Source: Micromonospora parastrephiae (GTDB lineage: Bacteria; Actinomycetota; Actinomycetes; Mycobacteriales; Micromonosporaceae). From it: DNA of 60,170 bases. Each line of letters begins with the position of its first letter. Within the stretch, counting starts at the first letter, position 1. Made by a program: the position numbers and the translations under genes. The notes under the pieces were generated by a model. The model did no database searches and was not told the DNA's origin. It saw nothing but the letters and a program-made list of their open reading frames with translations. This document shows, piece by piece, positions 28,834-37,197 of the stretch. The stretch covers positions 1-60,170 of the forward strand of contig NZ_JAEVHM010000015.1 of assembly GCF_016802865.1 (NCBI RefSeq), given 5' to 3'.

Positions 28834-30624
28834 TCACTGGTTCTTCCCGACCAGGAACGGCCCGAGGACCAGGTGGTCGATCTCCGTCTTGAGGAAGCAG
28901 TCGAGGGCGTCCGCCGGCGAGGACACGATCGGCTCGCCGGCGACGTTGAACGACGTGTTGATGAGGCAGGGCACGCCGGACCGCGTGGTGAACGCCCGCA
29001 GCAGCGCGCACAGCTCCGGGTTCTGCTCGTCGTTCACCGTCTGAATCCGCGCGGTGCCGTCGACGTGGCAGGCTCCGGGAATCCTGTCCTGAAACTCCGG
29101 CCGGACCGGAAACACGAATGTCATGTATGGCGACACCCGCTTCTTGCCCATGTCGAAGATCTCCTGCGCCCGCTCCTCCAGGACCACGGGAGCGAAGGGC
29201 CGGAAGGGCTCCCGGTGTTTGACCCTCGCGTTGATGATGTCCTTGATGTCGGCGAAGGCAGGATTGGCGAGGATACTTCGGTTGCCCAGGGCCCGGGGAC
29301 CGTACTCGGTGCGGCCCTGGAACCATCCGACCACCGCCCTGCCACATAGCAGCCGCGCGGTCTCGTCGGCTATCTCCCCCGGCGCCAGCTCGCGCCACCA
29401 CACCCGCCCGGCCCGATCGTCGAGCGCGGCGCGGATCTGCGCGTCGTCGAAGTCGGGCCCGAGGTATGGCGAGGGCGTGGCGGGTGCGCACCGCCTCCCG
29501 GGCGTGTGCGCGGCGTAGACAGCGGCGCCGATCGCCACGCCGGGGTCGCTCGCGCCGAAGCTCACCTGTACGTCGGTGAACCGGGAGCCCTCCAGCAGCT
29601 TGGTGTTGTTGACGCAGTTGAGGGCGAGGCCACCCTCGAAGGTCAGCCGACGCAGATCCGTTCTGGCCTGGAGGGCCCGGAGCTGATGGGCGGTGACCTC
29701 CTCGATCATGTGCTGGGCGGCCGCTGCCACCGTGGCCCGGTACGTGAACCGCTGGCGGGTTTCCTCGGAGCCATCAAAGATCCTGTCCAACACCGGATAG
29801 TGCGGACGGGCGCCCTGAGGGTCGTCGACGAGGGTGGTCATCTCGTACGTGCCGTCCTCCCGCAGTCTGACGACCTCGCCGATCAGCCGGTTGTCGGCGG
29901 GTGCGGCACCGTAGGCCGACAGGCCCATCACCTTGTACTCGTCGTTGTTGGGCACGAACCCGAGATACCGGGTGATCTCCCCGAAGAGCAGCCCCAGCGA
30001 GTGTCCCGCGTTGATCGTCTGCTCGTCGAACAGGCGGATCCGCCCGGCCCGGATCTCCCCCATGACGGACGAGTGCTGCTCGCCTCGCCCGTCGCTCACC
30101 AGGAAGGCGGTGTCCTCCCCGCCGCCAAAGTAGTACCCGCACATCAGGTGCGCGAGATGGTGCGGGACGAGCACAAGTTTGTCGTCGGGCAGGTCGTACC
30201 CGGTCCGGCGCGCGAAATCCTCCCGGATCGCCCTCCTGCAGAGCAGTTCGGTGTACGCCTGGTCGAGGTTGTCGATGTACTGGAACATCTCCTCCGGCGT
30301 CTGGGAGACGTCGCAGGCCTCGGAGATCATGGTCCGGACGGCGTCAGCGGAGAACTGCCACGGGAACGCCACCGCGTCGACGTCCTCGAACGCGATGCCC
30401 GCCCGCTCCAGACACCACCGCATCGCGTTCATCGGGAACGCGGAGGTCTTCTTCTCGCGGTTGAGTCGTTCCTCCTCGACCGCGGCCACGAGCTCACCGT
30501 CCACCAGGACGGCCACCGCGGCGTCGTGGCCGAGGACGTTGTGGCGGTCCACGCCCTCCACGCCCCACAGTCGCCGGAACACCTCGGCGCCCCGGGTGAA
30601 GCCGTTGTATCCGATGACGATCAA
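28834..30624 (-). CDS. O-carbamoyltransferase (NodU/CmcH/TobZ family)
   Basis: A 596-residue enzyme that transfers a carbamoyl group from carbamoyl phosphate (via carbamoyl-AMP) to a hydroxyl. The Kae1-like N-terminal domain begins GYNGFTRGAEVF, with metal/ATP-site elements GHDAAVAVLVDGEL and HHLAHLMCGYYFGG. The YrdC-like C-terminal domain contains GWFQGRTEYGPRALGNRSI, the most conserved family motif. I chose TTG 30624 as start because GGAGC lies just upstream and the protein then begins at the conserved strand; the frame is open further upstream across the P450 gene. It lies 17 bases after the P450 and is surely co-transcribed with it. The acceptor could be the sugar or the aglycone. Confidence 0.92.
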   Translation of the reverse strand: MIVIGYNGFTRGAEVFRRLWGVEGVDRHNVLGHDAAVAVLVDGELVAAVEEERLNREKKTSAFPMNAMRWCLERAGIAFEDVDAVAFPWQFSADAVRTMISEACDVSQTPEEMFQYIDNLDQAYTELLCRRAIREDFARRTGYDLPDDKLVLVPHHLAHLMCGYYFGGGEDTAFLVSDGRGEQHSSVMGEIRAGRIRLFDEQTINAGHSLGLLFGEITRYLGFVPNNDEYKVMGLSAYGAAPADNRLIGEVVRLREDGTYEMTTLVDDPQGARPHYPVLDRIFDGSEETRQRFTYRATVAAAAQHMIEEVTAHQLRALQARTDLRRLTFEGGLALNCVNNTKLLEGSRFTDVQVSFGASDPGVAIGAAVYAAHTPGRRCAPATPSPYLGPDFDDAQIRAALDDRAGRVWWRELAPGEIADETARLLCGRAVVGWFQGRTEYGPRALGNRSILANPAFADIKDIINARVKHREPFRPFAPVVLEERAQEIFDMGKKRVSPYMTFVFPVRPEFQDRIPGACHVDGTARIQTVNDEQNPELCALLRAFTTRSGVPCLINTSFNVAGEPIVSSPADALDCFLKTEIDHLVLGPFLVGKNQ

Positions 30625-30641
30625 GGCTGCTCCTTCGCCGA

Positions 30642-31865
30642 CTACCAGGCCACCGGCAGGTCGTAGAGGCCGAATATGGATCCGTCGTACTTGGCGTTGA
30701 GGTCGTCCACGTCCGCGGTGATCCGCAGGTCCGGCAGGCGCTCGAAGAGCCTGCGGTAGGCGATCTGCAGTTCCGCCCGCGCCAGGTTGTGCCCAATGCA
30801 CTGGTGCACCCCGTACCCGAAGGCCAGATGCTGGTTGGACGGCCGGTGGATGTCGAATTCGTCGGGGCGCTCGAAGAATCGTTCGTCGCGGTTCACGGCC
30901 GCGTTCAAGACGACCACGGCGTCGCCCGCGCGTATCACCTGGCCCGCCACCTCGATATCCTCCAGCGCCATGCGGTCGCCCGCCGCCCAGTCCACGACCG
31001 AGTGGTAGCGGAGCAGCTCCTCCACCGCCCGGGGCCACAGCCCTGGGTCGGCGCGCAGCTCGGCGAGGGTGGCGGGCTGCCGCAACAGGGTGAGCACGCC
31101 CAGGGGAATCATGTTGGCGACGGTCTCGTAGCCCGCGAACAGCAGCAGCGCGACCATCCCGGTCAGCGCCTCGTGCGAGAGCTCACCGGTGGCCCGCCGG
31201 GATCGAACCAGCCGGCCGATCAGATCGTCTCCCGGCTCGCGTTCGCTGCGGGTCACCAGCCCTTCGAGATACTCCCGGAGTTCGGCGATGGCGGCCGTCC
31301 CCTCCGCCACGTCCGTGGTGATCCGAGCCATCCTCCAGGTCAGCTCGTTGAAGAGCCCGTGGTCCGCGTAGGGCACCCCCAACAGCTGGCAGACGACCAT
31401 GGACGGCACGGGCAGGCCGAACTTCTCCACCAGATCCCCGGCCGGCTTCCCGGAAAGCATCGTGTCGATCGTGGAGTCCACGATGCCGAGGATCCGCGGT
31501 CGCATCTGGTCTACCCGCCGGACGCTGAACTCGGAGATCAGCATGCGGCGATAGAAGGTGTGCTGCGGCGGGTCCATGCTGATGAACTCGCCGTCCTGGA
31601 ATATCGACTCGCTGCCATCGTCGACGGGCGCCGGTACGAGGGCGGGGAAGTCGGGACGAGCAAGGTCCTTGCTGATCCGACGGTCGGTCAGCAACTGACG
31701 GCCCTCGGCGTACCGGAGCACGACCCACCCCCGTCGGCCGCTCAGCAGCCGCACCGGAGCGACCGGAGCCTCTTCCCGCAGCCGTTCGTATTCGGGCGGC
31801 GGGGACCACGGGCATCGACGAGGCATTGGAAATACCAACGCCTCGGCTTCGTCCAAGCCGGACAT
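30642..31865 (-). CDS. Cytochrome P450
   Basis: A 407-residue bacterial P450 of the CYP105/107-like type that probably hydroxylates or epoxidises the polyketide. The oxygen-activating I-helix reads LLFAGYETVAN (AGxET), the ExxR motif is ELLRYH with its partner Arg downstream in the usual spacing, and the heme loop FGYGVHQCIG carries the ligand Cys356. All elements needed for activity are present, in contrast to the P450-like helper at 22.5 kb. It starts the leftward pair with the carbamoyltransferase, so it may create the hydroxyl that is then carbamoylated; that link is inferred from operon structure only. Confidence 0.93.
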   Translation of the reverse strand: MSGLDEAEALVFPMPRRCPWSPPPEYERLREEAPVAPVRLLSGRRGWVVLRYAEGRQLLTDRRISKDLARPDFPALVPAPVDDGSESIFQDGEFISMDPPQHTFYRRMLISEFSVRRVDQMRPRILGIVDSTIDTMLSGKPAGDLVEKFGLPVPSMVVCQLLGVPYADHGLFNELTWRMARITTDVAEGTAAIAELREYLEGLVTRSEREPGDDLIGRLVRSRRATGELSHEALTGMVALLLFAGYETVANMIPLGVLTLLRQPATLAELRADPGLWPRAVEELLRYHSVVDWAAGDRMALEDIEVAGQVIRAGDAVVVLNAAVNRDERFFERPDEFDIHRPSNQHLAFGYGVHQCIGHNLARAELQIAYRRLFERLPDLRITADVDDLNAKYDGSIFGLYDLPVAW

Positions 31866-32059
31866 GATCTCCTCTTTCGATCGGCGACCGCCCCGATGCT
31901 AGCGCCGATAACCGGGGACTGATCCCTCCGGAAGAAGAAGGAGCAATAAGGGAGAAGGCATGGACACTTGGCAATTGAGGAGAACATTCGGGCGCCGAGA
32001 TGGTCCAGAGTGGGAAGGAGCTCGACGAGCGTCGCCCCTCGTCTGAAGAAGGAGACTTC
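31866..32059. promoter_or_regulatory. Divergent intergenic region between P450 and FAD monooxygenase genes
   Basis: This 194-bp gap must contain promoters for two small operons reading outward. It is AT-richer than its surroundings. An AAGGAG ribosome binding site at about 32049-32054 sits six bases before GTG 32060 and decides the monooxygenase start, because an alternative in-frame ATG at 32000 lacks a good site and adds 20 low-similarity residues. An imperfect CCGGGGAC/ATCCCTCCGG inverted repeat lies near 31913-31933. No certain -35/-10 elements were found. Confidence 0.4.
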
Positions 32060-33394
32060 GTGCGCCCAGCCGGCCGGCACGCGGTGGTGATCGGTGGCTC
32101 GATAGCCGGAACCGCAGCTGCTCAAACCCTGTCGAGCAGATTCGAAAACGTGACGGTCATTGACCGCGACGCCTTTCCTGACTCGCCGCGCAGCCGACGC
32201 GGGGTCCCGCAAAGTGAGCACGCCCACGGACTGCTCATCAGCGGCAGAATTGCACTGGACGAGCTGTTTCCCCAATTCACGGACGAACTGGTCAACGGTG
32301 GCGCCGTGCCTTTCGACCCCGGCACGGATGTGTTGTTCTTCCAGATGGGCGGATTCCGGGCCCGTATTCCGACCGGGATGCTGGGCGTCAGCGCCAGCCG
32401 GGCGTTCCTGGAGCACCGGATGCGGCGGCGCATCGAAGGAACCGACAACGTGCGGATACGCGACGGCCTCACCGCCCAGGGGCTGACGGCGGCTTCCGGC
32501 AGGGTCACCGGCCTGGAGCTGAGCAATGGCGAGACACTTCCGGCCGACCTGGTCGTCAACGCGACGGGCCGCAACAGCGGCCGGCTCGAGAAGTGGTTGG
32601 CGCAGCTGGGCTGCGCCGCGCCCGATACGGCAAGCGTCCGCATCAACGTCCGTTACACCACCCGGATCTTCCACCGCGTCCCCGGCGACGACCTGCACAA
32701 GGGGGGCCTGTTCTCGGTCGTCGCCCCGCACCCTCCCGGGGACGGCCGGGCCGCCGCACTCGCGGCGATCGAGGGAGACCGGTGGATGGTGACACTGGGC
32801 GGATGGCACGGGGCCGAGGCTCCCACCGACCTGGACGGCTTCCGCCAGTTCGCTGCGGAACTTCCGCACCCCCACGTCGCCGAGCTCCTCGCACGTGCCG
32901 AACCCATCGGCGACGCACACACCTACCAGACACCGACCGCGCAGCGCCGCTACTTCGAACGGCTTCGGGTTGTGCCGAGCGGCTTCGTGGCACTGGGAGA
33001 CGCCATCTGCAGCTTCAACCCGGTCTACGGCCAGGGCATGACGGTCGCCCTGCTCGAGGCGCGCGAACTCGGTCACTGCCTGGACCGGTTCGGCACGCCG
33101 TCGGAGGCGATGGCTCGTGAGTACTACCGCCGCATCGGCAAGGTGATAGACACCCCGTGGCAGATGGCCACCGGCGGCGACTTCATGTTTCCCCAGACCA
33201 CCGGGCGGAAGCCGCGCGGCACCGACCTGGTCAACAGGTACGCGCGTCAGGTCATGCTGGCCAGCCAGCTCTCACCCGAGCTCCACCTGGTGCTGCTGCG
33301 AATGCAGCACCTGCTGGATCCGCCCACCGCCATGTTCCGACCGGGCACCGTACTCCGCACCCTGCGGACCCGGCGTGCGACGGGCACGCGATGA
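32060..33394 (+). CDS. FAD-dependent monooxygenase (aromatic hydroxylase/epoxidase superfamily)
   Basis: A 444-residue flavoprotein with the NAD(P)H-dependent class A monooxygenase layout. It has dinucleotide-binding VVIGGSIAGTAAA (9-21), an ATG-type motif NATGRNSGRLEKW in the middle, and the second FAD motif LGDAICSFNPVYGQGMTVA near residue 315. The last motif is shared by polyether epoxidases of the MonCI kind and by many uncharacterised actinomycete hydroxylases, so epoxidation or hydroxylation of the polyketide is likely. It starts the rightward trio; its stop overlaps the 2,3-dehydratase ATG by four bases. There is no WxWxIP motif, so it is not a second halogenase. Confidence 0.88.
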   Translation: MRPAGRHAVVIGGSIAGTAAAQTLSSRFENVTVIDRDAFPDSPRSRRGVPQSEHAHGLLISGRIALDELFPQFTDELVNGGAVPFDPGTDVLFFQMGGFRARIPTGMLGVSASRAFLEHRMRRRIEGTDNVRIRDGLTAQGLTAASGRVTGLELSNGETLPADLVVNATGRNSGRLEKWLAQLGCAAPDTASVRINVRYTTRIFHRVPGDDLHKGGLFSVVAPHPPGDGRAAALAAIEGDRWMVTLGGWHGAEAPTDLDGFRQFAAELPHPHVAELLARAEPIGDAHTYQTPTAQRRYFERLRVVPSGFVALGDAICSFNPVYGQGMTVALLEARELGHCLDRFGTPSEAMAREYYRRIGKVIDTPWQMATGGDFMFPQTTGRKPRGTDLVNRYARQVMLASQLSPELHLVLLRMQHLLDPPTAMFRPGTVLRTLRTRRATGTR

Positions 33395-34821
33395 ACGGCT
33401 ACCCACCGGCGCACGCCGCCGACCTGACCCGTTCCGAATCGTCCGCGGCTCGGATCGATCGACGTCCCGACGATCGGGGCCTCACCGTGCACCACTGGGT
33501 GGAACAGGAACGTCGCCGCTCGCACATGATCGTGCGCGTCGTCTCGTTGGCGGATCTGACCGGATGGCGCTTCGACCCGGACAGCGGCACCATCAGCCAC
33601 CACACCGGCCGGTTCTTCAGCATCGACGGACTCGACGTCACCATCCCGGACAGGGCGGTCCCCCACTGGAGTCAGCCCATCATCCACCAGTCCGAGGTCG
33701 GCATCCTCGGCATCCTGGTCAAGAGACTCGACGGCTCGACGTACTGCCTCATGCAGGCCAAGGCGGAGCCCGGCAACCGTAACGGCATCCAGGTGTCTCC
33801 CACCGTGCAGGCGACCCGCAGCAACTACTCCGGCGTGCACGGCGGCAAGCCGGTGCCCTACCTGGCCTACTTCCAGGCCCCCGGTCGCCAACGCGTCCTG
33901 GCGGACGTGCGGCAGTCCGAGCAGGGGGCCTGGTTCTACCGGAAACGCAACCGCAACGTGGTGATCGAGGTCGACGACGACGTCGAGGCGCAGGACGGTT
34001 TCCGGTGGCTCCCGGTGGCGCAGGTGCACCGGCTGCTGCGCTTCGACGATCTCGTGAACATGGACGCCCGGACGGTTCTGTCCTGCCTCCCCCTGGGCGG
34101 CCCCGAACTGCTCGGCCCAGTCGACGGCGAGCAGTCGGATCCCTTTCGCTCCGCCCTGGCCCGCTCCTACCGACCGGGCACCCACGCCAGGCACACCACC
34201 GGCGAGATCCTCAACTGGCTCACGAACGTACGAGCACGCGCCGAGGTGACGGCGGCGCCGGTACCGCTGGCGTCCCTACCGGACTGGCACCGTACCGACG
34301 ACCGGATCTCGCACCGGAGCGGGCACTTCTTCGACATTGTCGGGGTGGACGTGCGGGCGGGGAACCGCGAGGTGGGTGGCTGGCAGCAACCGATGCTGCG
34401 GGCCCACGGCGTCGGTGTCAGCGCCTTCCTGGTCAATCGACTCGACGGCGTGCTGCACGTCCTCGCGCATGCCCGCGTGGAGCCGGGCCTCGTCGACGTG
34501 GCCGAACTGGCGCCGACGGTGCAGTACACGCCGGACAACTTTCCGTACCTGCCGCGGGAGGCGCAGCCGCTGTTCCTCGACCACGTCCTGGACGCCACGC
34601 CCGAGCAGATCCGGTTCGACGCAGTCCTGTCCGAGGAGGGCGGCCGCTTCTTCGACACGCGCTGCCGCTATTTGATCATCGAGACCGACGAGCCGCTCGG
34701 CCACCCGGATTACCGCTGGATGACGCTGCACCAGTTCACGGAACTGCTGCGGCACAGCTACTACGTGAACGTGCAGGCCCGCAGCCTACTGGCCTGCTTG
34801 AACAGCCTCGTCCAACCATGA
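33391..34821 (+). CDS. NDP-hexose 2,3-dehydratase (EvaA/TylCVI type)
   Basis: A 476-residue enzyme that removes the C2 hydroxyl of NDP-4-keto-6-deoxyglucose to give the 3,4-diketo-2,6-dideoxy sugar. The protein is an internal tandem duplication, as in its family. The first half has WRFDPDSGTISHHTGRFFSI; the second repeats it as DDRISHRSGHFFDIVGVDVR. Each half is followed by a SQPIIHQ or QQPMLRA strand and a REEARFY-like segment. It is physically apart from the other sugar genes, coupled to the FAD monooxygenase by an ATGA overlap. Its presence together with a C3 aminotransferase and 3-C-methyltransferase points to the vancosamine route. Confidence 0.92.
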   Translation: MNGYPPAHAADLTRSESSAARIDRRPDDRGLTVHHWVEQERRRSHMIVRVVSLADLTGWRFDPDSGTISHHTGRFFSIDGLDVTIPDRAVPHWSQPIIHQSEVGILGILVKRLDGSTYCLMQAKAEPGNRNGIQVSPTVQATRSNYSGVHGGKPVPYLAYFQAPGRQRVLADVRQSEQGAWFYRKRNRNVVIEVDDDVEAQDGFRWLPVAQVHRLLRFDDLVNMDARTVLSCLPLGGPELLGPVDGEQSDPFRSALARSYRPGTHARHTTGEILNWLTNVRARAEVTAAPVPLASLPDWHRTDDRISHRSGHFFDIVGVDVRAGNREVGGWQQPMLRAHGVGVSAFLVNRLDGVLHVLAHARVEPGLVDVAELAPTVQYTPDNFPYLPREAQPLFLDHVLDATPEQIRFDAVLSEEGGRFFDTRCRYLIIETDEPLGHPDYRWMTLHQFTELLRHSYYVNVQARSLLACLNSLVQP

Positions 34822-34882
34822 GCCGGCGCGAAGCCGAGCCTCGCCGCCAGTCACCCGAGCAACATTCACCAGGAGGAGTGCG

Positions 34883-35578
34883 ATGACCGAGCAGCGCACC
34901 ACCGTCGACGTGCAGAACATCGACTTCGACGCGGTCTACCGGGGAGAGTCGCCGATCCCCGGGATGGCGCTCGACCGGGTGCCGTGGGACCTCCGGCACG
35001 CGCAGGCCGGGGTCGTCGACTTCGACCGCCGGGGCCGCTTCGGCGGTCAGGTGCTCGACGCCGGCTGCGGCCTGGGTGACAACGCCATCCATCTCGCCCG
35101 TCAGGGCCACCGCGTGACCGGTCTGGACGCGGCGCCGACCGCCATCCGACTGGCTCGCGCACGCGCGGCCGATCAGGGTGTTGACGTCGATTTCGAGGTC
35201 GCCGACCTCACCGACCTGTCCGCCTATGTGGGTCGCTTCGACTCGGTACTGGACAGCCTGACCTACCACAGCATGCCACTGGGCCCGGCCACCCTGTACA
35301 TGGCGGCACTGCACCGCGCCACCAAGCCGGGCGCGAGACTGAGCATGATCTGCATCCCCGACTCCGTCCCGGCGGGTACGCCGATCCCCTTCCCCGTCTC
35401 CAAGCAGAGCCTGGGCACCGCGTTCGGTGCCGGATGGAAGATCACGTCGATCCGGGAGGGCACCACGGCGGCGGTCATGACCGAAGCCGTCCTCGAACGC
35501 ATCGGCGCACCCTACCGGCCCGATGACGACGGCAGCATCCACATGCCCGCCTGGCTCGTCGAGGCCGATCGCGTTTGA
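34883..35578 (+). CDS. SAM-dependent methyltransferase, small class I
   Basis: A 231-residue methyltransferase resembling the thiopurine/TehB-like group. Motif I is VLDAGCGLGDNAIHLA (about 57-72), followed by an acidic residue at the end of strand 2 in VTGLDAAP, and motif II is FDSVLDSLTYHS. AGGAGG at 34871-34876 supports ATG 34883. It is the last gene of the cluster. Substrate is unknown; O-methylation of the aglycone or sugar is the natural guess, since C- and N-methylation of the sugar have their own enzymes. Confidence 0.85.
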   Translation: MTEQRTTVDVQNIDFDAVYRGESPIPGMALDRVPWDLRHAQAGVVDFDRRGRFGGQVLDAGCGLGDNAIHLARQGHRVTGLDAAPTAIRLARARAADQGVDVDFEVADLTDLSAYVGRFDSVLDSLTYHSMPLGPATLYMAALHRATKPGARLSMICIPDSVPAGTPIPFPVSKQSLGTAFGAGWKITSIREGTTAAVMTEAVLERIGAPYRPDDDGSIHMPAWLVEADRV

Positions 35579-35613
35579 CCGACCGGCGCACCACCACCGC
35601 CGCCGGTACCTGA

Positions 35614-35901
35614 CGCGGTCGTGTCTCCACGACCCGCTACGGGCTGCCGGTCGAGCCGCGGAACTTCAACCGCTCCTACGACAGCCGCATCGCCAGCGCG
35701 GGCGTCCCGAAGATCACGGTCCACGACGCCCGGCGCACCTGCGGTCCGCTCCTGGTCGACCTGGACGTGCACCCCCGGGTCGCGAGGGCCATCCTGCGGC
35801 ACGCGGACTTCCCGATCACGATGGAGATCTACAGCCAGGTCTCGTCCAAGGCCACGCGGGAAGCGCTGCGGAAGCTCGGCGAGAGCCTTGATCAATACTG
35901 A
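35614..35901 (+). pseudogene. Tyrosine recombinase (phage/ICE integrase), C-terminal fragment
   Basis: An open stretch of about 95 codons, ending at TGA 35899, with no usable start and no N-terminal or core DNA-binding domains. It contains three catalytic elements of tyrosine recombinases: HDARRTC (HxxR), ILRHADF (second His) and the nucleophile Tyr in MEIYSQV. The preceding RYGLPVEPRNFNRS is also typical of actinomycete integrases. It lies only 36 bp after the last cluster gene and marks an old insertion or recombination point there. No intact attachment site was recognised next to it. Confidence 0.8.
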
Positions 35902-35970
35902 AGCTCGTAGCCACGGAGCGTCATGGTGTCCACGTAGGTATCCGAAGCTCGATCGCCGGTTACCGGAAAG

Positions 35971-36534
35971 TCATACGCGGCGCGGTACGGCTCCGTTCTG
36001 CCAGCGGTAGAGGTCGCGCAGCAGGGAAATCTCGGCACCGTGATGGATCAGCTCCCGGTTGACGTGCAGGACGATGCCCTCCATGGGAAACCGCTCGGGA
36101 CCCACCGCCGGCGGATTCTCCAGGTCAGCGTCCGAGAGCTCGCGGACCCCCGCGTTCCATCTCCCGTACATCTCATCGAGCTGTTTCAGCGCCTCGTCAG
36201 CGGTCCCCGCGTAGGCGAATGTCTGAGAGTCGACGTCCTGGCCGCCGAAGTGCCATCCGACCCGATAGCCCAGGCAGGAGACGATGATGTGCGCCATCCG
36301 CCAGGCAATCGTGGTCACCGGCGCGGGCACCGGGTCAGGAGACGCGGAGTCCATCGTCCATTCCCCCGAACCCACCGGCATCGGTGCGGCCGACGTGCCA
36401 CGTGGGCGGATGCTCCAGCAACCACGCACCGGCTCCCAGAAGTACTCCTCATCGGCAAGACCGTGCAGCCGCGGCCGCAGGTTCTTGTGCCAGTGCCGGT
36501 CCAGCTGGTCCGCGAGTCGCTCGCTTCTTGTCAC
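35971..36534 (-). CDS. DinB-like four-helix protein
   Basis: A 187-residue protein of the DinB/YfiT-like metalloenzyme fold, starting at GTG 36534. The likely metal histidines are in TIAWRMAHI and in VNRELIHHGAEI near the C-terminus, a layout common in DinB_2 proteins. These act in thiol-dependent transferase or detoxification reactions, or remain uncharacterised. It stands alone, reads toward the integrase fragment and is not obviously part of the cluster. Function beyond the fold is not assignable. Confidence 0.8.
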   Translation of the reverse strand: MTRSERLADQLDRHWHKNLRPRLHGLADEEYFWEPVRGCWSIRPRGTSAAPMPVGSGEWTMDSASPDPVPAPVTTIAWRMAHIIVSCLGYRVGWHFGGQDVDSQTFAYAGTADEALKQLDEMYGRWNAGVRELSDADLENPPAVGPERFPMEGIVLHVNRELIHHGAEISLLRDLYRWQNGAVPRRV

Positions 36535-37116
36535 TTCCGCACACTACATACAACGGAGACCTGGCTGAGACCCTCGCGGACGCCGTCGCCAGCCGTGGGC
36601 CGCGCCCGAGATCAGCATGAGTATCCCGAGCGAGCGCCACGCCAGAGCCTCCGACCTGCATGATCGAAAATGGCGAAGACTCAATGAGTCGTTGCTGTAC
36701 TTCGCTGCTGTACAACGGGGGCAGGCCGAGAGGGCAGCGCGGGTCCCATCGCGCCCCGCTCCCCCACCATCGGGACGTCCCGTCACCAGACAGAGTGCGC
36801 CTACCCGTCACGACTCGCCTACGGCACTGGTGGCGGCGCCGAACGGCGAGCCATCTCGGGCACGGGACTGTCCTACAGGACGCGGACATCCGGCACGCTC
36901 GTCTGGCCGCTGACAAGGCGCGGCGATCATGGGCGTGCTCCCCGAGTGCCCGATGCGGCTGCGGGAGTCAGCGCTGGTACCAACCAACGGTGACCAACCC
37001 GGACGACCTCGTACCGCATCACCACCTCGTACCGCATCGTCATCTGAACCCCGACAGGCCGACCGGCGGGATAAATCAACCACAGGCTCCGTGGCCTCCG
37101 ATTGCAACGCGCTGCG
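36535..37116. other. Intergenic stretch, no gene recognised
   Basis: About 580 bp upstream of the glycosidase promoter. Short open frames exist on both strands but none has a credible start, ribosome site or family resemblance. A direct repeat CACCTCGTACCGCATC occurs twice in tandem around 37009-37039; it could be a slippage product or a weak operator. The stretch probably holds the DinB gene promoter. Confidence 0.4.
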
Positions 37117-37149
37117 TTGACCCGGCAGCACCCCGTAGTTAGCGTTAAC
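37117..37149 (+). promoter_or_regulatory. Promoter and LacI-type operator of the GH43 gene
   Basis: TTGACC at 37117-37122, a 17-bp spacer and TAGCGT at 37140-37145 form a good sigma-70-class promoter. Overlapping the -10 is the near-palindrome GTTAGCGTTAAC (37138-37149), one change from the perfect GTTAGCGCTAAC, the kind of site LacI-family sugar repressors use. The placement would let a repressor block the -10. The site lies 48 bp before the TTG start. Promoter call is visual; the regulator is not encoded nearby. Confidence 0.5.
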
Positions 37150-37197
37150 AGGTCCCGTCCACTTTAGAAACAATCCCACCCTGTCAAGGAGGATCAA

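Larger units (their letters stand above)
512..35578. other. Biosynthetic gene cluster: halogenated, carbamoylated aminodeoxysugar polyketide
   Basis: Sixteen genes between the AraC regulator and the last methyltransferase form a coherent set. PKS genes, type II thioesterase, halogenase and antiporter make one leftward unit. Glycosyltransferase and five sugar genes make a rightward unit. P450 with carbamoyltransferase, and FAD monooxygenase with 2,3-dehydratase and methyltransferase, make two more. Transposase and integrase scars lie just outside both ends, which suggests the cluster boundaries are inside the window. Genes for making NDP-4-keto-6-deoxyglucose from glucose-1-phosphate are missing and must be elsewhere. 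I cannot name the product; no loading module or releasing thioesterase is visible. Confidence 0.85.

Noticed and set aside
37009..37039. Short tandem repeat as a possible CRISPR unit
   Set aside because: Only two copies with no spacer pattern; no cas genes in the window.
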